Shown piece after piece: positions 26,776 through 36,234 of a DNA stretch of 64,000 nucleotides; the first letter of the stretch is position 1; each line of letters begins with the position of its first letter. Made by a program: the position numbers and the translations under genes. Origin of the DNA: Flammeovirgaceae bacterium SG7u.111 (lineage in GTDB: Bacteria > Bacteroidota > Bacteroidia > Cytophagales > Flammeovirgaceae); contig CP139021.1 of assembly GCA_034044135.1 (NCBI GenBank), positions 4,045,635 through 4,109,634 of the forward strand, given 5' to 3'. Below the pieces are notes generated by a model. The model had not been told where the DNA came from. It ran no database searches and saw nothing but the letters and a program-made list of their open reading frames with translations.

Positions 26776-27753
26776 ATGATAGAAAGTTTTCTGAACGAAG
26801 CCCTTGCGAGCAGGGAAAAAGTTAGCCTACCAGATTTCGGTACCTTCTCAACTGTAGCGTCAAATGCCCAGCTCGATGAGCAAGAGGGGATTTATACACC
26901 GCCTCATCGCAAAATAGAATTTGTAGCAGACACGCCCTACACTGATGAGTATTCAGTGGTGAACTACATTGTAGAAAACAGTGCTTATACGAGGGAAGAA
27001 GCAGAAGAAGCTGCCCTAGAGCTCAGTAGAAAACTCAAAAGCCAAATAGATACCAGCAACTATGCGGAAATAGAAGGCTTTGGTTATTTCAAGAAAAACG
27101 GTCCTGTTGAGGTTGTATCTTTCTATCCTTTTGAAGAATCTACTGAACTACCCGAAAGCTTTGGTCTTCCCAAGTTGAAGGTAAACCCAATAGTTCCGGC
27201 AGCTGATACAGCAAAAGGCAAGACGAAGAAAAATGAGGAAAAGATGCTTTGGTGGGTACTTGTTCCTATCATCGTACTTACGGTAGGTGTAATCTATATT
27301 TTTGTTAGCCCTACTGCTAAAGATGCCCTATTTGCATACAATCCTTTTGACGGCGAAAAAATCGACTCCGTAGCGAAGGACACCACCCTAAAAGCGGTGA
27401 ACCCATTGGCATTGCCTAAAGACTCGCTTGACAACAAACCTGATACGGTGATAAAACCTGTAGAAAAAAAACCTGTGGTAAAAGAAGAAGAGCCACAAGA
27501 AGGGGATGAATTGATTGTTCAAGAAAGAACAATGAATTACTACTTGGTTGTAGCTAGTTATTCTTCCAAAGAAAATGCATTTAAAGCAGCAAGAAAAGCG
27601 ATAGAGCAAGGCTACATAGGCACACGAATTGTAGAAGCAAGTGGTGAACGTTATAGGTTGACCATTGGCAACTATCCTACTAAGCCAGAAGCTGATAGAA
27701 AAGCAGATGAAGCCAGGAAATATTATAGAAGTATTTGGATTTTCAAATACTAA
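26776..27753 (+). CDS. CCDC81-type HU domain plus SPOR-domain membrane protein
   Basis: A 325-residue single-pass protein. Residues ~1-140 carry two HU-like modules (KVSLPDFGTFSTV; then AYTREEAEEAALELSRKLKSQ with YAEIEGFGYFKKNG), as in bacterial CCDC81-type HU proteins. One membrane segment lies at ~158-178 (MLWWVLVPIIVLTVGVIYIF), then a Pro/Lys/Asp-rich linker, and a SPOR domain at ~255-325 (YYLVVASYSSKENAFKAARK..YRLTIGNYPTKPEA) that in other proteins binds denuded peptidoglycan glycan strands. The N-terminus is therefore cytoplasmic and the SPOR domain periplasmic. The HU part may bind a filament or DNA; its ligand is unknown. Confidence 0.88.
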   Translation: MIESFLNEALASREKVSLPDFGTFSTVASNAQLDEQEGIYTPPHRKIEFVADTPYTDEYSVVNYIVENSAYTREEAEEAALELSRKLKSQIDTSNYAEIEGFGYFKKNGPVEVVSFYPFEESTELPESFGLPKLKVNPIVPAADTAKGKTKKNEEKMLWWVLVPIIVLTVGVIYIFVSPTAKDALFAYNPFDGEKIDSVAKDTTLKAVNPLALPKDSLDNKPDTVIKPVEKKPVVKEEEPQEGDELIVQERTMNYYLVVASYSSKENAFKAARKAIEQGYIGTRIVEASGERYRLTIGNYPTKPEADRKADEARKYYRSIWIFKY

Positions 27754-27825
27754 TTTGTTTTACGTTTTTAGTTAAAAACATTTGTTTATTTCAAGGAAAT
27801 TTATCTACTTGTAATAATTACATTT

Positions 27826-27855
27826 TGGCAAAAAATGCAACTTTCATTTTTGCCA
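27826..27855 (+). promoter_or_regulatory. Inverted repeat upstream of exbB
   Basis: TGGCAAAAA / TTTTTGCCA, 9-bp arms around a 12-nt centre, inside the 225-bp gap between the SPOR gene and exbB. It could be a weak terminator for the former or an operator for the latter; nothing else in the gap is recognisable. Confidence 0.4.
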
Positions 27856-27978
27856 TTGAAATTTAAGATTTTACAAAAACAGCATTTGACAGATATCAAT
27901 ATCTCGAAAAATGCGTTTTTGTTTTTTTAGCAAAGGAATTTTCATAAAAAACCAAATCATCAACTAACCTGACATAAA

Positions 27979-28677
27979 ATGGCATTGTTAGAAATCCAAC
28001 AAGTAATAGATACGGTAAGTGTTGCCCAAGAAGGGCTTGTAAGTCCTGAGGTTCCCGATTCCATTTCAGTAATGGACTTGGTTATGAAAGGTGGCTGGAC
28101 CATGGCTATCCTCGGAGCATTGCTGGCTGTAGCCGTCTACGCTCTGGTAGAAAGAATACTCACCTTAAAAAAAGCGAAAGCAGACCCTGAAGAACTGCTC
28201 AACAAGGTAAGTGCCTCTGTGATCAAAGGCGATATAGAACAAGCAAAAAAACATTGTGACACGCAAAACACCCCTATGGCGAGGATGCTGTACACGGGCT
28301 TGATCCATATTGGATCATCACTCAAAAATATTGAAGCCTCTATAGAAAACGTGGGTAAACTAGAAATCTACCGCCTCGAAAAAAACATCTCTGTTTTGGG
28401 TACTATTTCGGGAGCAGCACCTATGATCGGTTTCTTCGGGACTGTAATAGGTATGATCAAAGCGTTTATCTCTATTTCTCAAGAAGAAGGATCTGTTAGT
28501 CCAAAACTACTTTCAGCGGGTATCTACGAAGCCATGATCACCACTGCGGGCGGTCTATTTGTAGGTATCTTAGCCTATATCGCTTACAACTATTTGGTGA
28601 GACAAGTATCGGATGTAATTCACCGTATGGAGATAACCTCTATCGAATTCATCGATCTACTCCAAAAGCCTAACTAA
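27979..28677 (+). CDS. exbB: MotA/TolQ/ExbB proton-channel family protein
   Basis: A 232-residue inner-membrane protein that, with ExbD, forms the proton-driven motor energising TonB or Tol-Pal. Three membrane segments: GGWTMAILGALLAVAVYALVE (residues ~38-58), and the family-defining pair around ISGAAPMIGFFGTVIGMI and ITTAGGLFVGILAYIAYNYL. Between helices 1 and 2 is the usual cytoplasmic domain (ENVGKLEIYRLEKNISVL). exbD and a TonB-like gene follow, so it forms a complete motor set. Whether it is functionally ExbB or TolQ cannot be told from sequence alone. Confidence 0.93.
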   Translation: MALLEIQQVIDTVSVAQEGLVSPEVPDSISVMDLVMKGGWTMAILGALLAVAVYALVERILTLKKAKADPEELLNKVSASVIKGDIEQAKKHCDTQNTPMARMLYTGLIHIGSSLKNIEASIENVGKLEIYRLEKNISVLGTISGAAPMIGFFGTVIGMIKAFISISQEEGSVSPKLLSAGIYEAMITTAGGLFVGILAYIAYNYLVRQVSDVIHRMEITSIEFIDLLQKPN

Positions 28678-28762
28678 GACTTTTGTGTTGTTTATTTATA
28701 ATGCGATGGAAAGCTGAAAAAGCTTTTCTCGCTTCATTTATCAAACAATTATCCCAAAAATT

Positions 28763-29158
28763 ATGGCAGATTTTGGATCAAAAAACAAGGTAGATCCTAC
28801 CTTCAACATGTCTTCTATGACAGACATGATATTCTTGCTTCTTGTCTTTTTTATGCTTACCTCCAACTTTGTGACGCCTTCGGGCTTACCTATAAGTGTG
28901 CCTACTAGCAAAGCCTCGTCGAAGGTGATGCCGAAGGTAAATGTTGGTATAACAAAAGACCTGAAGTACTATGTGAACGAAGTAGAGATTCCATTGGATT
29001 TGTTGGAAGAAGAATTGAAGTTCCAACTTGCTGGCCAGGAACAAGGTTCTGTAGTTCTTTCAGTAGATAAAGACGTACCTGTGCAGCATTTGGTAACTGT
29101 AGCGGGAATATGTACAAAGCTGAAAGCCAAGGTATCTATCTCTACCAAACCAGAGTAA
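28763..29158 (+). CDS. exbD: ExbD/TolR family protein
   Basis: A 131-residue protein with a short cytoplasmic N-terminus (PTFNMSSMTDMIFLLLVFFMLTSNF) including the membrane helix with the conserved proton-relaying aspartate (TDMIF), then a periplasmic domain (VNVGITKDLKYYVNEVE..LSVDKDVPVQHLVTV). It is the partner of the ExbB-like protein 85 bp upstream and would form the motor's stator/rotor core. Confidence 0.93.
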   Translation: MADFGSKNKVDPTFNMSSMTDMIFLLLVFFMLTSNFVTPSGLPISVPTSKASSKVMPKVNVGITKDLKYYVNEVEIPLDLLEEELKFQLAGQEQGSVVLSVDKDVPVQHLVTVAGICTKLKAKVSISTKPE

Positions 29159-29269
29159 AAAGGAACTCTGGAAATCAATATTTCGTCTTATTAATAAACA
29201 GAAGTCACACATTTTCTACTGGTCTTGTACCTAAATTGTGTGACTTGAGAAAAGACAAACCACAAGCTT

Positions 29270-30166
29270 ATGAGTGATCCTAAAAAAGATGAAAAGCGAA
29301 ATAAAACAATCGCAGTTGTAGCGACAGTGCTTTTCAATGGAATACTGGCAGCTTTATTAATAATGGCAATAGCCTGGAGGCCGCCAGACCCACCCATCCC
29401 TCAGTTTGGGATTGAGGTGAACTTCGGAATGGACGATAGTGGCTCGGGAGATATGCAAAGCCGTGCCCCCGCAAACGAGAACAAAAGTTTGGACGAAGCC
29501 AGGCAAGAAGAGCCTACGCCAAAACCTGTACAGCCAGTGCAAACCGCTCCACCAGAACAAGCCGAAACGGAAGAAGTAGTAGACCAAGTAGTGGCTGCTG
29601 CTGAAGAAAGTGAAGAATCGGTAGAGGCTGTTCCAGAGGAAAAAGTAAAGCCTAAGGTTGAAGAAAAAGTAACGCCAACCCCAAAAGACGATCCTGTAAA
29701 GCAGGTTGAACCTGAGGAAAAGAAGAAAGAAGAAAAACCACAGGTAAACAACGATGCTCTCCTTGGAGGCGGAACTAGCGCTGAAAACAAGGGAAACAGC
29801 AACGGAAATTCGGAAAGTATAGGTGACATGGGCGACGAACAAGGTAATGTGAATGCAGAAGCACTAATTGGCTCGAACACGGGCAAAGGAGGTTCTTCAT
29901 TAGACATGCCGGGCTGGAGCTGGGATGAGCCACCATCGGCAGATGACCAATCGAACATAACGGGGAAAATTATCTTTGAAGTGAAGATTGACGATGCAGG
30001 TGAGGTTATTTCTGTAGAAAGGAAGTTTTCGACTATAGCCGATAGAACGGTTATTGCATCTTACAAACAAGCAGTTTACGACCTTACGTTTTCTCAAATG
30101 AGCGCATCGGCATCTGCCCCAAGGGTAACCACCGGAAGCATTACGTTTATCATCACGTCCAAATAA
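29270..30166 (+). CDS. TonB-like energy transducer
   Basis: A 298-residue protein with one N-terminal membrane helix (residues ~13-31, AVVATVLFNGILAALLIMA), a long Pro/Glu/Lys-rich periplasm-spanning linker (EKVKPKVEEKVTPTPKDD), a Gly/Asn-rich stretch, and a C-terminal alpha/beta domain (NITGKIIFEVKIDDAGEVISVERK) like TonB_C/TolA C-terminal domains. It completes the ExbB-ExbD-TonB motor. Compared with canonical TonB the C-terminal motif (YP.. box) is not obvious, so TolA-like function is the alternative. folC follows after 13 bp. Confidence 0.85.
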   Translation: MSDPKKDEKRNKTIAVVATVLFNGILAALLIMAIAWRPPDPPIPQFGIEVNFGMDDSGSGDMQSRAPANENKSLDEARQEEPTPKPVQPVQTAPPEQAETEEVVDQVVAAAEESEESVEAVPEEKVKPKVEEKVTPTPKDDPVKQVEPEEKKKEEKPQVNNDALLGGGTSAENKGNSNGNSESIGDMGDEQGNVNAEALIGSNTGKGGSSLDMPGWSWDEPPSADDQSNITGKIIFEVKIDDAGEVISVERKFSTIADRTVIASYKQAVYDLTFSQMSASASAPRVTTGSITFIITSK

Positions 30167-30179
30167 TAGCAGTACTGCA

Positions 30180-31463
30180 TTGACATACCAAGAAACATTA
30201 GATTATATGTATAGCCGCCTGCCCATGTACCAACGGGTGGGCGGTGTTGCTTTTAAGAAGAATCTAGATAATATTTTAGCCCTTTGCGAGCACTTGGGCA
30301 ACCCTCAACATTCCTTCAGGTCCATTCATGTGGCGGGCACTAATGGAAAGGGCAGCTGTACGCATATGCTCAGCGCTATTTTCCAAGCTTCTGGCTACAA
30401 AACTGGGCTATATACTTCTCCACATCTCAAAAGCTTTACAGAGCGAGTAAAAGTAGATGGAAAAGAAATTCTTGAAGAGCAAGTGGTTGATTTCATTGAA
30501 TCTACCCGATCTATTATAGAGGAAATATCTCCCTCCTTTTTCGAGATTACCGTGGCTATGGCTTTCGATCATTTTGCCAAACAAGAAGTTGACATTGCCA
30601 TAATAGAAGTTGGCTTGGGCGGCAGGCTAGACTCTACAAATATCCTTTCCCCTCTTGCCTGCCTCATTACCAATATCGGGCTTGACCATACCGACATGCT
30701 CGGAGAAACGTTACCCGAAATCGCTTTTGAAAAAGCTGGGATAATAAAGGAAAACACTCCAGTGGTGATCGGAGAAAAGCATCTAGAAACCACCCCGGTT
30801 TTTACAGAACAAGCAAGGTTGAAAAATGCTCCCATCACTTTTGCCCAAGACAACATCTCTGTTGAAAGAAACATTGCAGGAGAACTAGCTATTCTTGTGG
30901 AAGGAAAGTTTTTACTGGAAAACATCACCCTAGACCTATTGGGAGAGCACCAGATTCACAACCTAAAAGGCGTTGTTTCCTTATTACAGCAGCAACCCAT
31001 CAGACAAGCCTTCAAGTTAGCTCCAAAAAATACAAAAGTCGCACTTGCCCAAGTTTGCAGTCTCACGGGGCTAAAAGGCAGGTGGCAGAAACTTGGGGGA
31101 AATCCCCTGACTTATTGCGATACGGGGCACAATGAGGACGGATTAAAAACAATATTCAAGCAATTGCCCAACTACCAGTTTGAGGAATTGCACCTGGTAC
31201 TGGGGACAGTGAACGATAAAAAACTGGAAAAAATTTTAGGACTTTTCCCCAAAGAGGCTACCTACTATTTTTGCAAGCCCAACGTACCCCGAGGACTCGA
31301 TGCTGAAATATTTAAAGAAAAAGCTGGTGAGTACGGACTAAAAGGGCAAACCTACCCTTCCGTAATGGAAGCTTTGCAGGCGGCGAAGGCTAAAGCAAGT
31401 GTAAAGGATTTTATATTTGTAGGAGGAAGTACCTTCGTGGTAGCCGAAATCGAAAACCTTTAA
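30180..31463 (+). CDS. folC: Bifunctional folylpolyglutamate / dihydrofolate synthase
   Basis: A 427-residue Mur-ligase-fold enzyme that adds glutamate to (dihydro)folates. The start is a TTG at 30180, 13 bp after the TonB-like stop (MTYQETLDYMYSRLPMYQRVG), where family alignments begin. The ATP loop is VAGTNGKGSCTHML, followed by GLYTSPHLKSFTERV, and the family signature ITNIGLDHTDMLGETLPEIAFEKAGIIK. Coupling to the ExbBD-TonB block is probably positional only. Confidence 0.95.
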   Translation: MTYQETLDYMYSRLPMYQRVGGVAFKKNLDNILALCEHLGNPQHSFRSIHVAGTNGKGSCTHMLSAIFQASGYKTGLYTSPHLKSFTERVKVDGKEILEEQVVDFIESTRSIIEEISPSFFEITVAMAFDHFAKQEVDIAIIEVGLGGRLDSTNILSPLACLITNIGLDHTDMLGETLPEIAFEKAGIIKENTPVVIGEKHLETTPVFTEQARLKNAPITFAQDNISVERNIAGELAILVEGKFLLENITLDLLGEHQIHNLKGVVSLLQQQPIRQAFKLAPKNTKVALAQVCSLTGLKGRWQKLGGNPLTYCDTGHNEDGLKTIFKQLPNYQFEELHLVLGTVNDKKLEKILGLFPKEATYYFCKPNVPRGLDAEIFKEKAGEYGLKGQTYPSVMEALQAAKAKASVKDFIFVGGSTFVVAEIENL

Positions 31464-31556
31464 GGAGCTATTTTTAATTTAAATTTGTCTTTATTGGTTC
31501 ATGCCTAATGACTTTGAAGGCTGAATATTTAGACAATTACCCAAACAGCAATACCG

Positions 31557-32201
31557 ATGTTTATTCATAAAATGGGCTGGTTTTTTCAAGACGTAATGTA
31601 CCCCTCCCTCACTTGGAGAAGGGAAACGGAAGAACCTACAATTTTCCTTACTTTTGACGATGGTCCTATTCCCGAACTCACACCTTTCATCTTGAAAACA
31701 TTGGAAAAATATGATGCTAAAGCAACTTTTTTTTGCGTGGGAGATAATATCCGCAAGCACCCGAGCATCTTAGAGCAAACCTTAAAGGCAGGACATAGCA
31801 TTGGTAACCACACCTTCAACCACCTTAACGGTTGGAATACAACTACAAATTTGTATGTTGAAAATGTGTTCAAATGCCAAGAATGGATGGAAAAATACAT
31901 GGGGAACATTTCAGACAAACTCTTCCGTCCACCAAACGGGCGAATAAGCAAGGCACAGATAAAAGCACTTAAAAGCGAGTTTGAAATAATTATGTGGGAA
32001 GTGTTATCAGGCGATTATTCGAGTGCCATTAGCAAGGAAGTATGCCTACAAAAATCTATTTCTCATGCAAAAAACGGCTCCATCATCGTATTTCACGACA
32101 ATACCAAAGCAAAGAACAACCTTTACCACACTCTTCCACTTTTTATGGAGCATTTCCACCAAAAAGGTTTTCAGTTCAAAAGTTTAAACCTAGGAAACTA
32201 A
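31557..32201 (+). CDS. Polysaccharide deacetylase family protein
   Basis: A 214-residue NodB-fold protein. TFDDGPIPELTP supplies the catalytic/metal aspartates, GHSIGNHTFNHLNG the metal-binding histidines, FRPPNGRISKAQ the conserved Arg-Pro-Pro, and IVFHDNTKA the final histidine. It would de-N-acetylate a glycan such as peptidoglycan or chitin-type sugar. No signal peptide is visible, so it may act in the cytoplasm or be exported by another route. Its last 12 bp overlap the convergent gene at 32190. Confidence 0.9.
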   Translation: MFIHKMGWFFQDVMYPSLTWRRETEEPTIFLTFDDGPIPELTPFILKTLEKYDAKATFFCVGDNIRKHPSILEQTLKAGHSIGNHTFNHLNGWNTTTNLYVENVFKCQEWMEKYMGNISDKLFRPPNGRISKAQIKALKSEFEIIMWEVLSGDYSSAISKEVCLQKSISHAKNGSIIVFHDNTKAKNNLYHTLPLFMEHFHQKGFQFKSLNLGN

Positions 32202-32585
32202 CCATTTATAAGCTTCTGCTTTATTATCAAAATAGCGGGTGACAAATTGTTGCCCCTTTCTGGTTTCCATTGCCTGTTCTACCGAAAGCTGGGGAATCAG
32301 CTCAGGAGCAACCACCATCCCCACCCTCCGGACACCCGACTTCCACCCCACGGGAAAAACAGTCTCATTCGTCCAATCTTGTAACTTAGGGGAAATGGGG
32401 AAAGCAAAGTTGGAATTATCTGCCAATAGGCCACTTGGCTTGTGTACCGCCACTAATTTAGCATAGTTCTCCATGCATTCCGTATAATCTTCTTCCTTCA
32501 TATATACGGAAGTATCTAGCCAAGTGAAAACAAAAATGTCTTCTTCCAAGGCTATTACCTGAAAGTTGTTTTTCAATAGTACCAT
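32190..32585 (-). CDS. STAS/SpoIIAA-like domain protein
   Basis: A 131-residue cytoplasmic protein. The start at 32585 (MVLLKNNFQVIALEEDIFVFTW) is the first one that begins the domain; the upstream extension is low-complexity. Alternating strand-helix pattern (WLDTSVYMKEEDYTECMENYAKLVAVHKPSGLLADNSNF) fits the SpoIIAA/STAS-like fold common in Bacteroidota. Function unknown. It overlaps the deacetylase gene tail-to-tail by 12 bp. Confidence 0.65.
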   Translation of the reverse strand: MVLLKNNFQVIALEEDIFVFTWLDTSVYMKEEDYTECMENYAKLVAVHKPSGLLADNSNFAFPISPKLQDWTNETVFPVGWKSGVRRVGMVVAPELIPQLSVEQAMETRKGQQFVTRYFDNKAEAYKWLVS

Positions 32586-32828
32586 TGCGTTTGCAGTTGT
32601 AAGTTTAAGATATAAAAAAACAGTCGAAAAATACACCTTACAATAAGAGAGTTAGACATCAAGCAAAGGGATAATTCAAAAATCACACTTTTTTCTTGAT
32701 TAAATTATAATGGCAAAAATCACCTTTTTTATATGATATTATTTAATTGGGAATACAGCCTCTCTATACTATATTCGCATCAAAGAAATACAGCAAATTA
32801 TTTTTTAAAAATAAACCTAAAAAATACC

Positions 32829-33755
32829 ATGAAAATCACTGTAGTAGGTGCCGGAAATGTTGGTGCCACCTGTGCTGATGTGTTGGCCGCTAGGGAAATT
32901 GGCAACAAAGTAATTCTTGTTGACATCAAAGAAGGTCTTGCAGAAGGTAAAGCGCTTGATATCTGGCAAAAAGCTCCAATTAACCTTTACGATACTAAAA
33001 CTGTTGGTGTAACCAATGACTATTCTAAAACCGCTGGTTCAGATGTAGTTGTTATCACTTCAGGTCTTCCTCGTAAACCAGGCATGAGCCGTGACGACCT
33101 TATTAGCACCAACGCTAACATTGTCAACTCTGTTACTGAAAATATTGTTAAGCACTCTCCTGACGCTATCATCATCATCGTGTCTAACCCGCTTGACGTA
33201 ATGACATATGTTGCGCACATCAAATCTGGTCTTCCTAGAACTAAAGTGATGGGTATGGCTGGTATCCTTGATACTGCTCGTTACCGTGCTTTCTTGGCAG
33301 ATGCTATTGGTGTATCTCCAAAAGACATCCAAGCTGTATTGATGGGCGGTCATGGTGACACTATGGTGCCACTTCCTCGCTACACTACTGTAGGAGGTAT
33401 CCCTGTTACTGAACTTATCGATGCTGAAACGCTTGATGCAATTGTTGAAAGAACGAAGAAAGGTGGTGGTGAGTTAGTAAAACTAATGGGTACTTCAGCT
33501 TGGTATGCTCCAGGTTCTGCTGCGGCCCAGATGGTTGAAGCTATCGTAAAAGACCAAAAAAGGGTATTCCCAGTTTGCGTTAAGCTTGAAGGTGAGTACG
33601 GAATTGACGGTGTGTACTTAGGTGCTCCAGTTATTCTTGGTAAAAACGGTATCGAAAAAGTGATTGAGCTTGATCTTAACGATGATGAAAAAGCGTTGCT
33701 TGAAGAATCTAAAGGTCACGTTAAAGCCGTAATGGACGTATTTGACGCTATGTAA
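32829..33755 (+). CDS. mdh: Malate dehydrogenase
   Basis: A 308-residue NAD-dependent LDH-type malate dehydrogenase of the TCA cycle. The start at 32829 gives MKITVVGAGNVGATCADVL, the Rossmann GxGxxG motif. Substrate-binding arginines are in LPRKPGMSRDDL, which specifies malate over lactate; the catalytic histidine is in MGGHGDTMVPL; SNPLDVMTY is also typical. Codons are visibly biased toward GGT/GCT/CTT relative to its neighbours, as expected of a highly expressed gene. It is monocistronic, with a strong terminator immediately after. Confidence 0.97.
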   Translation: MKITVVGAGNVGATCADVLAAREIGNKVILVDIKEGLAEGKALDIWQKAPINLYDTKTVGVTNDYSKTAGSDVVVITSGLPRKPGMSRDDLISTNANIVNSVTENIVKHSPDAIIIIVSNPLDVMTYVAHIKSGLPRTKVMGMAGILDTARYRAFLADAIGVSPKDIQAVLMGGHGDTMVPLPRYTTVGGIPVTELIDAETLDAIVERTKKGGGELVKLMGTSAWYAPGSAAAQMVEAIVKDQKRVFPVCVKLEGEYGIDGVYLGAPVILGKNGIEKVIELDLNDDEKALLEESKGHVKAVMDVFDAM

Positions 33756-33780
33756 TTTGTAGCACTTTCAGATATTATTG

Positions 33781-33808
33781 AACCTCCACTTCGGTGGAGG
33801 TTTTTTTT
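33781..33808 (+). terminator. Rho-independent terminator of mdh
   Basis: AACCTCCACTTCGGTGGAGG followed by a run of eight T. Seven-bp stem with TTCG-type loop, 25 bp after the mdh stop. Confidence 0.9.
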
Positions 33809-33973
33809 ATGGCTTTCCTCTAAGCAATTTACAACCACTCCCCTAGTGTTTTGCACCTCTAATCAAATTATGCAAGCCAATATAAATTCACTTCCTTATT
33901 TTAGCTTCGACATTACTAGAAACTCATATCAAAGGAGAACTACTCCTACATACTTATGATAATAACACAGGCT

Positions 33974-35422
33974 ATGATCAGCTTAAAAAAAACATTCTTA
34001 CTTTTTTCCTTTGCCCTACTTTGCTATGCAAGCCACGCTCAAGAAAAATGGGACTTGCAAAAATGTATTGATTATGCCATTTCCAACAATCTCGATCTTA
34101 GGCTAAGCGAGCTTTCAATTGAGCGAAATGAGGCTACCCTGCAGCAATCGAAGCATGCACGCTATCCAGACCTAAACGGATTTGCCAACCAAAACTACAA
34201 CTGGGGGCGATCTTTTGATGTGTACACCAACGATGCGGTTACCGCACGTGTACGCTCCAACAACTTTGGGCTGAACAGTAGCGTAACTCTTTTCAATGGA
34301 TTTAGTATTGCCAATACTATTAAGAGAGATGAAATGACCTTGAAGGCTAGCAAAGCCGACCTCAAGGATTCAGAGTATAACCTCATCATGAATATTGCGA
34401 CCTTTTACTTGCAAATCATCTTCAACCTCGAGAACCTAGACATAGCCCAACGCCAGCTCGAAAACTCCAATGAGCAAATTACCCGTACCGAAAAGCTTGT
34501 AAATGCAGGGGTGTTGCCCGAATCAAACTTGCTCGATCTTCTTTCCCAAAGAGCGACGGACGACTTGCAAGTTGTGAATGCAGAAAACACATTAGCACTA
34601 TCAATATTGAACCTAAAGCAACTCTTGCAGCTTCCGGCAAGCGAAGAGTTCGAAATTGAAATCCCTGAGCTCCCCGATCCTGAAGAAGCACCAATCATCA
34701 TGGAATCGGAAGATATTTTCAAAATATCTGAAAGCATCCTTCCCGTAGTAGAAAGTGCCGACCTCAACATTGAAGCATCGGAACTCAGTATTGAAATAGC
34801 AAAATCGAACTACTACCCTACCCTTACGCTCAGCGGGGGAATTAACACTTTCTACTCTAGTGCCCAACAGTTTAGGCAACAAGTGATCCCCGGTAGCTTT
34901 ACCGAGAGTTCTCTTGGGTATTTTTATAATGACAATGGAACTACTTCTCCTGTTTACACCGTTCAGCCCCAGTTCGAACGAATCCCTTTTGGGTTTCAAG
35001 ACCAGCTTTCCGAAAGTTTGAGGCAATCACTCGGTTTCACGTTGAGGATACCTATTTACAACAAAAACCAAATTAAAACAGGTGTGAGCATCGCCCAAAT
35101 AAACAGAGAGCAAGCAAGGGTAAGTGCCCAGCGAGTTAGAAACCAGCTAAGGCAAGATATTGAAACAGCTCGACAAAATGTATTGGCAGCAAGCAAAACC
35201 TATAACTCTAACAGTAAGAGAGTAGAAGCCCTTCGAGAGACTTATAGAGTTACCAACCAACGCTTTTCGGTAGGAGCTGTAAACTCAACCGAGCTTACCA
35301 TTGCCAGAAACAATTTGGTAAATGCGGAGTCGGACATGCTTCGCTCAAAATATGATTTTATTTTCCGTTCCAAACTATTGGACTTCCTTATGGGAAAGCC
35401 AATCACATTTGATGGAAATTAA
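33974..35422 (+). CDS. TolC-family outer-membrane efflux channel
   Basis: A 482-residue OEP/TolC protein. The start at 33974 places a signal peptide ending ASHAQEK; an in-frame ATG at 33956 adds six residues and is equally possible. The mature N-terminus WDLQKCIDYAISNNLDLRL is the family's first helix; QSKHARYPDLNGFANQNY and the mirrored second half (LRIPIYNKNQIKTGVSIAQ, then GAVNSTELTIARNNLVNAES) show the duplicated alpha-helical barrel. It normally partners an RND or ABC pump plus an adaptor, but those genes are not adjacent within this window. Confidence 0.93.
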   Translation: MISLKKTFLLFSFALLCYASHAQEKWDLQKCIDYAISNNLDLRLSELSIERNEATLQQSKHARYPDLNGFANQNYNWGRSFDVYTNDAVTARVRSNNFGLNSSVTLFNGFSIANTIKRDEMTLKASKADLKDSEYNLIMNIATFYLQIIFNLENLDIAQRQLENSNEQITRTEKLVNAGVLPESNLLDLLSQRATDDLQVVNAENTLALSILNLKQLLQLPASEEFEIEIPELPDPEEAPIIMESEDIFKISESILPVVESADLNIEASELSIEIAKSNYYPTLTLSGGINTFYSSAQQFRQQVIPGSFTESSLGYFYNDNGTTSPVYTVQPQFERIPFGFQDQLSESLRQSLGFTLRIPIYNKNQIKTGVSIAQINREQARVSAQRVRNQLRQDIETARQNVLAASKTYNSNSKRVEALRETYRVTNQRFSVGAVNSTELTIARNNLVNAESDMLRSKYDFIFRSKLLDFLMGKPITFDGN

Positions 35423-35440
35423 GAGTTTTTTCTTTTAGAA

Positions 35441-35480
35441 AAGTGAAAAAGGCCGCAGTTACCTGCGACCTTTTTCACTT
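35441..35480. terminator. Terminator after the TolC-family gene
   Basis: A near-perfect 40-bp palindrome AAGTGAAAAAGGCCGCAG / CTGCGACCTTTTTCACTT with a 4-nt centre and one mismatch. The A/T runs flank the GC stem on both sides, so it can act in both directions, also for the minus-strand gene ending at 35542. Confidence 0.88.
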
Positions 35481-35541
35481 TGTTCTGAGTTTCGTTTGTA
35501 GCTTATCCCTGAATAGGAAATATAGAGTTTTTTTCAAACAT

Positions 35542-36108
35542 CTATTTTCCCTTTAGATATTGGCTGGTTTTTCCAGGAAGTTCAATCGTATCATAAGCAA
35601 AATCAGATGTCCAGTCAACTTCATGAATGGCAAATCCATCAAAGTATTCGGCAGGTCTGATATCAAAAGCTTTTAAGGTGATTAAAAAACGTTCGATGCC
35701 CCCAAAAGGAAAGTTCCCTGTGGAAAACTCAATGAGTCCATCATTTTCGTTTTTCCTTTCAAGGTTATCCAATTCGACTTCAAAAGAAAACTCTAAATAG
35801 TTGAATATTTCTGAAGTTTCAAACCCAAAATCTCCAGCCCTTTCATTCTCAAAGCCAACATAAGATCCTAAAAACTGATGTGCATAATCAGGTATGAATT
35901 CTTTATAGCGGATTACTTCGGGTTCTTCGAATAATTTGTCAATGACTTCAGTCATTTCCTGATCTGTCAAACTATCCCAATCAATTTCGGGACCATCTTC
36001 CTCTTTAAATTTGTAACCAGGCTGCCTTACTTCAACCATATGGTTATATAGTTTTTGAAAATCAATATACTTTGATGGATCCTCTATGTTGAATTTAATG
36101 TAAAGCAT
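35542..36108 (-). CDS. Hypothetical acidic protein
   Basis: A 188-residue soluble, acidic protein from a clear ATG (MLYIKFNIEDPSKYIDFQKLYN). No membrane segment, signal or known motif is visible. The composition (many Phe, Tyr, Asp, Glu) resembles immunity-type or SMI1-like small proteins, but I cannot assign a family. A second unknown gene lies 126 bp upstream on the same strand. Confidence 0.6.
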   Translation of the reverse strand: MLYIKFNIEDPSKYIDFQKLYNHMVEVRQPGYKFKEEDGPEIDWDSLTDQEMTEVIDKLFEEPEVIRYKEFIPDYAHQFLGSYVGFENERAGDFGFETSEIFNYLEFSFEVELDNLERKNENDGLIEFSTGNFPFGGIERFLITLKAFDIRPAEYFDGFAIHEVDWTSDFAYDTIELPGKTSQYLKGK

Positions 36109-36234
36109 TTAGTTTGCTGAAAGTTTTAAGCCCTAAGAACGGTTACTTTTTATATACAACATTTCCAAGGGTAATATTGCTTATATATTGCCTTTACTCC
36201 CAGAAAAGAGGCAAGACGCTGTATACAGCTTATT

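Noticed and set aside
29357-29958. Two minus-strand frames of 161 and 185 codons
   Set aside because: Antisense to the low-complexity Pro/Glu linker of the TonB-like gene; Ser/Phe-rich translation is an artefact.
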